From contig OX638370.1 in the NCBI GenBank assembly GCA_951812925.1, positions 34,591,948 through 34,655,947 of the forward strand: a stretch of 64,000 nucleotides of DNA, given 5' to 3'. This stretch comes from Calliopum simillimum. Taxonomy: Eukaryota; Arthropoda; Insecta; Diptera; Lauxaniidae. The notes beneath the pieces were generated by a model. The model was not told the origin of the DNA. It did no database searches and saw only the letters and a list, made by a program, of their open reading frames with translations. Below, piece after piece: positions 57,411 to 64,000 of this stretch; the first letter of the stretch is position 1, and every line of letters starts with the position of its first letter. The position numbers were made by a program, and so were the translations under genes.

Positions 57411-59262
57411 ACAATGGCGGGCCAGCACACTTCATGTGCGGGCATATGAAATTTTTTCTCCAGAAGAGCAGGCCTGCTTTTAACTGTTAATCGCTTTAAA
57501 AATCTAAATCCAACAAACAATTTCATAACAAATGATACGAAAATAGAAAAACATGTCATTGCTTTTACAACTTCCGTATGGATGACCATCCCCCCCAACA
57601 AATTTGTGCAAAAGTTTTGTTCCACCTTCTCCTACTACTTTCTGAAAACTTTACGTAAGTACGTGTCAGTTATACGTAAACACGTAAACAACATAATCGT
57701 ACTTTGACAGTGTTTGTGGTCTAAAAATTTTATGTTGTTTCCAAAGAAATTAAGAATAAAATTTTTGATCCAAGTTTTGCTAAACTTCCCACAACGCACA
57801 CACACACACATTATAAATTGTAAATATTATTGGGGGAAACCAAAAGCTCTTTAAGACTTTAAGAGATTGTAAAACTTTTTTGCAAAGTTTACATTAAAAT
57901 AAAATCGAAAATAATCTTACATTGAATTTTATTACATTTCTTGGATTAGAAAAGACTTAAAGCTGCGTAAACACCGAAAATGTCGAAGTAAGGAAAAAGG
58001 GTGATCTTCATACGAAAATAGGCTTTAGTGTAGTGTACAATATGTATCCTTACCAAAAAAAAAAAAAAAGGACACCAATAAAAAGCGCTTCGTTAGATAC
58101 GAAAACGTCATAAAATGATTTATATGGGTTCGGTTACACTTGAAAGCAATGGAAAAAAGAATCAAATAATAAATAAATAAACCAACGGTCACTGTTTCGC
58201 TCTGTCTTCTAAATACATCCCTCTGACACACCCACATTTTACTGCCTTTACTGTAATATTTATTCGAAGGATCTGAAAAACACTTTGCTTGTGGCGAAAT
58301 TAAAGCAGTTACCATGGTTATCAAATAAACGAATTTCCTGGGAAATAAAATGAAATAAACCCTCAAACTAAAGCGATTACAATAAAAATGAAATGCTGAG
58401 AAGAACAAAGGAGAAACACAAAAAATAAATAGGCAGAAAACTTAAATAGCACAGCCTATTTCGTAGATTTGTAGATTTCCGCTGTTATTTCCTTTTTCGC
58501 AATTTAATTTCTACACTTTCGTAACTTTTTGTTTCGAATTAACCCCTACACACGGTTTAGATTCATCATTACATTTTCATTTCGTTTGTAACGTAGCACA
58601 CTGGTTCAAAATACTTTAAAGTTGGCCAAAAAAGGAAAAAAGTTTTTATTAATTTATTTTTTACCGACTGTTTTGTCAAACTGATATTCATAGACCTCAA
58701 AAAATCGATAACAAAGATCCAGGTATTTCTACAAAGCCCTTGGGATCTCTTCAACAGTACGCTTCACAGACGAAAAGTTTTATTGAAAGTAAAAATTTAG
58801 TGTTCACTGTAAAAGTTGTGTGATTACTGTAAAACTGAACCGATTCGAACGTTTGAACATGAAATCTCTTTGTAAAAGTGAGTACTGTCAAATCCCTTAA
58901 CTCAAAACTCGCAACAAGGTGTACATTTTTAACAATTTTAATTAACTTAAAATCAAATTATTTCACAAAATCAGTTAGCTGTGGTTATGAAAGAAGTCCA
59001 GAACTTATTTGTACCGCGAAGTATCGTCAACATTTTTTTGTTTTAAGAAGACTAAAACCTTTACTAGCACATGTTATAAAATTGAGTTGCCATTTTAAGC
59101 ACTTTTTGTTTGACGTGAACTTTTCTGAGGCGCCCATGAGAAAATTCAACTCATATTGCTTGCCAAGTGTCAACATGTGTTGGTCACCCGAAATGATACA
59201 ATTTTTATATTACTAGAATTGCGCAATGGTCAAAATATGACCACAAATGTAAAAAAAAAAAT
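57411..59262. other. Intron D, unassigned
   Basis: No supportable gene or element end. CACTGGTTCAAAATACTTTAAAG near 58600 is repeated near 61562, so a short dispersed repeat is shared with the region inside copy G. Confidence 0.4.
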
Positions 59263-59642
59263 TTTGGTACTTTTTGGACAGTTGTAGCAAGTACTTTTTT
59301 TGCTATTTGGTACAAAATAGAAAAGCTCATTTATCAATGACAAATGAGAAACGAAAAGAAAGCAAAAAACATGAAGTCAGTGTCAGTCAACTTTTTGTCT
59401 TTCTCTTTGTGCTCTATCCTCTTTTCAGCGCTATATGACCGCCAATTTTGTCGTTGTTAATATTGAAAAATTTGCATTTAAATTTAACTGGCTGAATGGT
59501 AAAATACAATATTAAAATAATTTTAGCTTTATGCACATTTACACACAAATACATTTCTAATGGTGTATAATTTAAAGTCGTAGTCCATATCTAACATAGT
59601 AAAAGAGGTAGGACAAATTTTTGTTTTGCATATTAATATATA
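59263..59642. repeat. Dispersed 380-bp repeat, copy 2
   Basis: Homologous to 55125-55503 as described there. Here the sequence continues past ATTAATATATA into AATTATACATCTG without the transposon, so it gives the empty-site version of that junction. Confidence 0.7.
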
Positions 59643-60424
59643 AATTATACATCTGATACCCCAAAATTAAGGCCCGTTTTTATGTAGATCAAGTTGCACA
59701 CAGCTCTGTCAATTTTGAAATTTTGAAAAACGTTTTTAAATACTTAAGATATTATAATTGTGGAAGTGTCTTTTTTGACATTCCGAGTCCGCCATTTTGT
59801 TTTTTTAAAAACTCTTAGAAGTTTTATAATCAGCGAACCCAATAAGTCCCCGAGTACTTTTTGTTTGTCAGATTTGGCTGAATATTTATGCATTTTCAAT
59901 GCATCATTTTCTTTTATAAAAATCTAGCATCAAACTCGTAATCAGCGACCCCCGAGTAATAAATTTCGTTTCGAAAATATAACGATTTTGAGCTTTTGGC
60001 CAGCTTTAAAGGTGAAGAGTGTGCCAGGTATGAAAAGGTGTATATCGCTTATTTGCTGTTAGACTGTCCTAAGTCACAAAATCAGTTATTCGAGAAAGGC
60101 CAGAAATTTACCTTTTTTCGAGTTATGACAAACCTAACCCTTCCTAACAAAAGAGAGTTTGTGGTAACGCTATAGACCTAGTCGGTCTATGTGAGGTTTT
60201 TGCTCTACGCAATTACCGCTTCCCTAACCTTACCTAACCTTACGTTTTACATGAGTCATATAGGGACCTGCGTTTTGTAAAATTCATTGATCCGACCTAA
60301 CTATTATTTTAATAAGAAAATGTTTTTCATATTCATCCTATTAAATTAATTGGCTTACTATTAAAATTTTCATGACACAATTATTCTGAACTTGAAACTT
60401 TGCTGTCCTCGTACCATATCCAGT
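59643..60424. other. Intron D, unassigned with diverged inverted similarity to 61600-61800
   Basis: CCGCCATTTTGTTTTTTT near 59790 and AATCAGCGAACCC are approximate complements of AAAACAAAATGGCGGATTATTCG near 61687 and its neighbourhood. A palindrome TAGACCTAGTCGGTCTA lies near 60174. No gene. Confidence 0.4.
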
Positions 60425-60600
60425 GGCTACGCAACTTGGGATGAATAGGGAATACTTTCCGAAAACTATTGTATATAGTGAAATTTATCCGAAATCTTTT
60501 AGTGGAATAAATCCAAAAGGTAGTTGAGAACGTGGTCGATCAAAAAGCAGTTGAAAATGGACCCAATAATCTTGAAAGCCATCGAGAGAATTCAAAGTTG
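60425..60600 (+). pseudogene. RTE-like ORF2 C-terminal fragment
   Basis: Pieces such as FRKLLYIVKF, GIWNKSKR-like WNKSKR, VVENVVDQKAVEN and NLESHRENS align with the LRKPHSEV, EWNPQG, RGRGRSK and order of the RTE-like tail at 13290-13430. Highly decayed. Confidence 0.4.
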
Positions 60601-60646
60601 AATCCCTTTTGTTGAAGGTTAACATGCCTTCTTTATCTTGCTTCAT

Positions 60647-62011
60647 TATATCCTACACCCAAGGCATATTCACTTTGTCCTACCGTTTGTAACGCAAAGA
60701 AGGAGGCGTGGCAGGTATAGAAAAGTATACCTATATATTCTTGATCAGCGTCACCTCCTGAGCCGATATAGCCGTCTGTCTGTGCGTGGAAATATTTTTT
60801 ACGAGAAAACTTAGCAAAATAAATGGATAAAACTTGGTACGCTGCCTTTGTCGTAAAAGTAAGGTCGTGGGATTGAAAACAAACGAAATCGGTCAATGGA
60901 CACGCCTACCGCCCATACAAAAAATAGATACAAAGCGCAATTTTAAGAGCATTATTCACGATAACGCAACCAAAATAGACTTAAATACTATGGATAGTAA
61001 CTACAAGCTCTAGGCAAAAACTAGGTAAACTCTAACAAGAGGGCGTGACACCTCCCATATAAGTAAAAGTTTCAAAATGCTATTCTGAAAGCGTTTTTTT
61101 GCTATAATCCAACAAATTTTTACACAGTTACTAAGAATAGTAGATGCAAACTCTAATCAAGAACTTGGTTGATTCGAATGAGAGGGTGTGGCACCGCCCA
61201 TATACTCAAAATTTTCAAAATGCTGTAATGCAAGTGTTATTTGTGGTAAGTCGACCAAATTTCGCTCAGATACTAGAAATAATAAGTAGAAGCTCTGAGC
61301 AAAAAGTAGGTGACCTCAGATAAGAGGGCGTGGCACTTCCCATACAAGCAACATTTTCAAGATGCAGTGCAAGTGTTATTTGTAGTAATTCAACCAAATT
61401 TCGCATATATACTTGGAATGTTCAACGCAAGCACTGAGCAAAAAACTAATCTAATCCGAACCTTATATGTAGTTGATTAATGAATAGACTCAATCTGTTC
61501 GAGATGAGTACACAATAATTACAGCCAAATTATAAAGATATCTTATAAACTCATATCGAACACTGGTTCGAAATACTTTAAAGCTGACCAAAAGTCGACA
61601 TTATTATATTTTCGTGACGAAATTTTTTTCTCGAGGGTTTTCGGGATCGCGGATTACGATATGATATTAAAATTAAAAAAAAAAAAAAACAAAATGGCGG
61701 ATTATTCGCATAAATATCCAGCCAAATCCGACAAAAAAGTTATTCGTGGGTTTTTGGAGTCATTTTTTACGAATCTGGTATTAGATTTTTAAAACGCGCT
61801 TATCTGTCAATAATTCCATTAAATGCTCGAATACATTTTGTGATTCGCAATGAACTTTTTCGCTTTGTATTTACTTGTTAATACAGTGCAATCATTTTGA
61901 ACAAAATTTCTTCGGTTTGCTATAGGATTCATTACATTCAGTCACTATTACACTTAATACAGTGTAGGGCATGTAATTTTTTGGCCAGGCCAAAGATAAT
62001 ACACTGACTAG
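60647..62011 (+). mobile_element. Helentron-like element (copy G), interrupted
   Basis: The 5' end TATATCCTACACCCAAGG is at 60647, followed by all standard blocks and core units marked by GTGACACCTCCC (near 61046), GTGGCACCGCCC (61189) and GTGGCACTTCCC (61328). The 3' end has subterminal GTGTAGGGCAT, the hairpin TTGGCCAGGCCAA and CTAG at 62008-62011. Between about 61465 and 61960 the sequence is unlike other copies, so it either holds an inserted foreign segment or the ends belong to two recombined copies. Confidence 0.65.
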
Positions 62012-63094
62012 TTTTATCTCAAATTATAATTTTTTATCTTTTTTTTCCTTAACTAAGCATTCGTGCCATGCAATGTAGCAGAAGTTTTGCATTTGGTTGA
62101 GTTACAAAATTTTATTTATTACGTGTTGGATTTGTTTCAAAAGTAGCGAAATAGTAGAAAATGTGGCTCATGAATGAAATCGACAAACACGAAATCGAAA
62201 TCGTTCAATTTTTATGATTGATTATCCTGTAAGGATGAGGGAAAAATATTTTTGGGTAAAATAAGATAAATACTATATAAAAAATCTATAGAAATTTTTG
62301 TGCGGATGCTTATGTTTATTGCATTGTCTTTCATTTATCATTCAACTGGAATGAAATTTAAATTTATGGTTTCGTATTTTCAATTTCAACATTTACAACA
62401 TATACGAGTACATACATATGTACACACGTACATTCATACAAAAATATCTTGTGCATAAAATGTCATATTATTTGGGAACACAATGTTAATGTCAAAAGTT
62501 AAAAAAAAAAAAAAAAATGTTCTATCATGTGGCACTTTCCCATGAGATCTGGCAAGAAACAAATTATTAGGTAAATGTTGAAATTTAAATGAGAAATATC
62601 CCTTTAATATACAAAATAAGTATATGAATCATATTGTATTAGAAGAATTACTTAACAAATATTCGACATATATGATTTTTTACTAAAATTTCCGGATTTT
62701 TTTAAAAGCATTTTTATGGAGCTCTTCAAGACGTGTTTTTAACCCTCTAGTTCCCAAATTTCTTTTATTTAAAAAAGTTACAGGAGGTAGTTTTGGGATG
62801 TAGAAAAAATTTTTGTTCCAGAAAATCATATTTGGATGGGTTGAAGTCGTGTTTGCGGGCGTAGAAGGTAGCTCCAATTTAAGAGCAAAAGGGTACTTTT
62901 ATGATGCTCTTTAAGAAGTGCTCCCAGAGCTGGTATATCTGTCATTATGCTCTACTTAAGCCACATTAATTATTACAATGAATCCATAAACTTGAATATT
63001 TTGAAGGAATTTGAAACAAAATACAATTTTTTAATCAGTTTAGGTCCTTTAATACTTCGGGACCAATTTAAGATATCACTACAAGATAAGGTCT
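62012..63094. other. Intron D, unassigned
   Basis: No supportable feature. Confidence 0.5.
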
Positions 63095-63195
63095 TTTGCA
63101 CGACTCTCCGGATATCTTGAACATCCAGTTACAATAAATTTAAACAGGTGACTTTTGATCTACCACCTCCAGTACTGCCTTGTGAATTACAAACA
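63095..63195 (-). pseudogene. Short RTE-like fragment
   Basis: GATCTACCACCTCCAGTACTGCCTTG near 63159 aligns with GGTCTACCACGTCCTCTACTGCCTTG at 14278, the complement of the GSRGRGRPK region. Upstream CGACTCTCCGGA recalls the CACACTCTCCGG site. Too short for more. Confidence 0.4.
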
Positions 63196-63317
63196 AGTCG
63201 CTGATAACATGTAAGACATTCACAATACGTTTTCACTGGAGATTTATGAGATGATTTACGGCAGTTTGCAGACTTATCTCTAAATTTTAGCGTAAATCAC
63301 GTGATTTACCATACAAA

Positions 63318-63756
63318 AATAAATCTATTTCTGACGTAATCTATTTTAAATCTGCGTATAAATCTCAGCCGGGACTTCGACCATGGCTATTTTTGACCAA
63401 GTGGCACCCCTTACCTTTGACAATTGGCATTAAATATCATTAAAAATATAGCAAATAGATGATAAATATTAAAAAAAAAAAAATGGAAAAACAACTTAAA
63501 TTTTCCCGCTTATGACATTAACTATCAAAAACAAATCTCTTTCGGCCGGAAAAAACGGCTTGGATTTAACGGCGAGATTTATAGATCACATCACAGTAAA
63601 GTCTCTGGTAGAAGCGTAGTTTCATACATACCTTTTCTTCTTAGTGTTTATCTTCCATTTGCTTTTTTCGAAATAGCCATACTTGGCAGCACTGTTGAGA
63701 TTCATACGAAGATTTAAAATAAATCTCGTCAGAAATAAATCATAAATCTCCGGAGG
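63318..63756. repeat. Imperfect inverted repeat around a 320-bp centre
   Basis: TAAATCTATTTCTGACGTAATCTATTTTAAATCTGCGTATAAATCTCA (63319-63367, given in part) is nearly complementary to 63699-63753. The centre is AT-rich and non-coding. It may be a small fold-back element. Confidence 0.45.
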
Positions 63757-64000
63757 AAAAGTTTCATACTTTTCATTCACCATTGAAAATGCAAGTGTAT
63801 ATTGTCGCTCACGTTTAAGATCCCTGCAGGACCACGAACTGTTCCAAAACTAGTTTGCGAATTCGGGTCCCATCACATATAAATTTCTATTTACGTTTTA
63901 CATAGCTTGTCATTGTGCGTAACCAATTGTCTCCTTCTTTATAACATTCAGGCCAGAGAAAGGTCAATTTTCTCCTTATGCATTACATTCGGACCAGTAA
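63757..64000. other. Window end, unassigned intron sequence
   Basis: No supportable feature. Confidence 0.5.

Larger units (their letters stand above)
27879..64000 (+). other. Pgant-family gene, 5' part, running off the right edge
   Basis: The gene encodes a polypeptide N-acetylgalactosaminyltransferase, which starts mucin-type O-glycosylation in the Golgi by transferring GalNAc from UDP-GalNAc to Ser/Thr. Four exons are visible (27879-28442, 46197-46392, 53724-53893, 54107-54271). All introns have GT...AG ends, three with GTAAGT donors, and the phases join without a break. Reading through gives about 340 residues. The rest of the GT-A domain and the C-terminal ricin-type lectin domain expected for the family must lie beyond 64000; I found no further exon between 54272 and 64000. 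The introns are large because they hold most of the transposons and satellites listed here. Which of the several Drosophila Pgant paralogues it corresponds to is not certain. Confidence 0.85.

Noticed and set aside
58025..58408. Minus-strand 127-codon frame
   Set aside because: AT-rich, hydrophobic-looking by composition, with no recognisable motif or splice context.
54272..64000. Search for the next Pgant exon
   Set aside because: No segment encoding a Trp-Leu-Glu-Pro-like continuation with a proper acceptor was found, so the next exon is taken to be beyond the window.

Overview
The window looks like chromosomal DNA of a higher fly. The AT-rich sequence, the one host gene recognisable (an insect-type polypeptide GalNAc-transferase) and the transposon families all point to Diptera; a tephritid fruit fly is my best guess, but that is inference. 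The only host protein-coding gene I can support is the 5' part of this Pgant-family gene on the + strand. An untranslated first exon must lie upstream, because a splice acceptor precedes the ATG-bearing exon (27879-28442). The following coding exons are at 46197-46392, 53724-53893 and 54107-54271. Together they encode about 340 residues: a type II membrane anchor, a stem, and the start of the GT-A catalytic domain up to the DxH metal site. The rest of the gene lies beyond the right edge. Introns are about 17.8 kb, 7.3 kb, 0.2 kb and more than 9.7 kb.

Left third (1-27878). This is upstream or first-intron DNA filled with repeats: Helentron-like non-autonomous elements, a 1.37-kb degenerate GTACAATT array with a 340-bp higher-order period, an apparently intact DD41D mariner-type transposon with TIRs and TA duplications, a 2.3-kb degenerate satellite carrying a hAT-type MITE, two RTE-like retrotransposon fragments in a large inverted repeat, a TTAA-flanked piggyBac-type MITE, a decayed DD34D mariner, and two copies of a third terminal-inverted-repeat (TIR) family, one split by a Helentron.

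Middle (28443-46196, intron A). It holds GACCAAGAC-rich elements (one split by a Helentron), hairpins, a 0.88-kb satellite of about 22-bp units, a 985-bp fold-back element, a 1.09-kb TIR element with tRNA-like modules inside, and a 0.65-kb AATAGATAGA microsatellite.

Right third (46393-64000). Intron B is a degenerate long-unit repeat region into which a nearly complete 4.3-kb CR1/Jockey-like LINE has inserted. Its PHD-finger ORF1 is intact; its endonuclease/RT ORF2 is broken by one in-frame stop. A 227-bp MITE is also present. Intron D carries an AAATAACGCC repeat cluster, a pair of 380-bp dispersed repeats, a deletion derivative of a mariner-type transposon, and two more Helentron copies.

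No novel gene cluster was seen. The informative content is nested-transposon history: several insertions can be timed against each other, or against empty-site copies in the same window.
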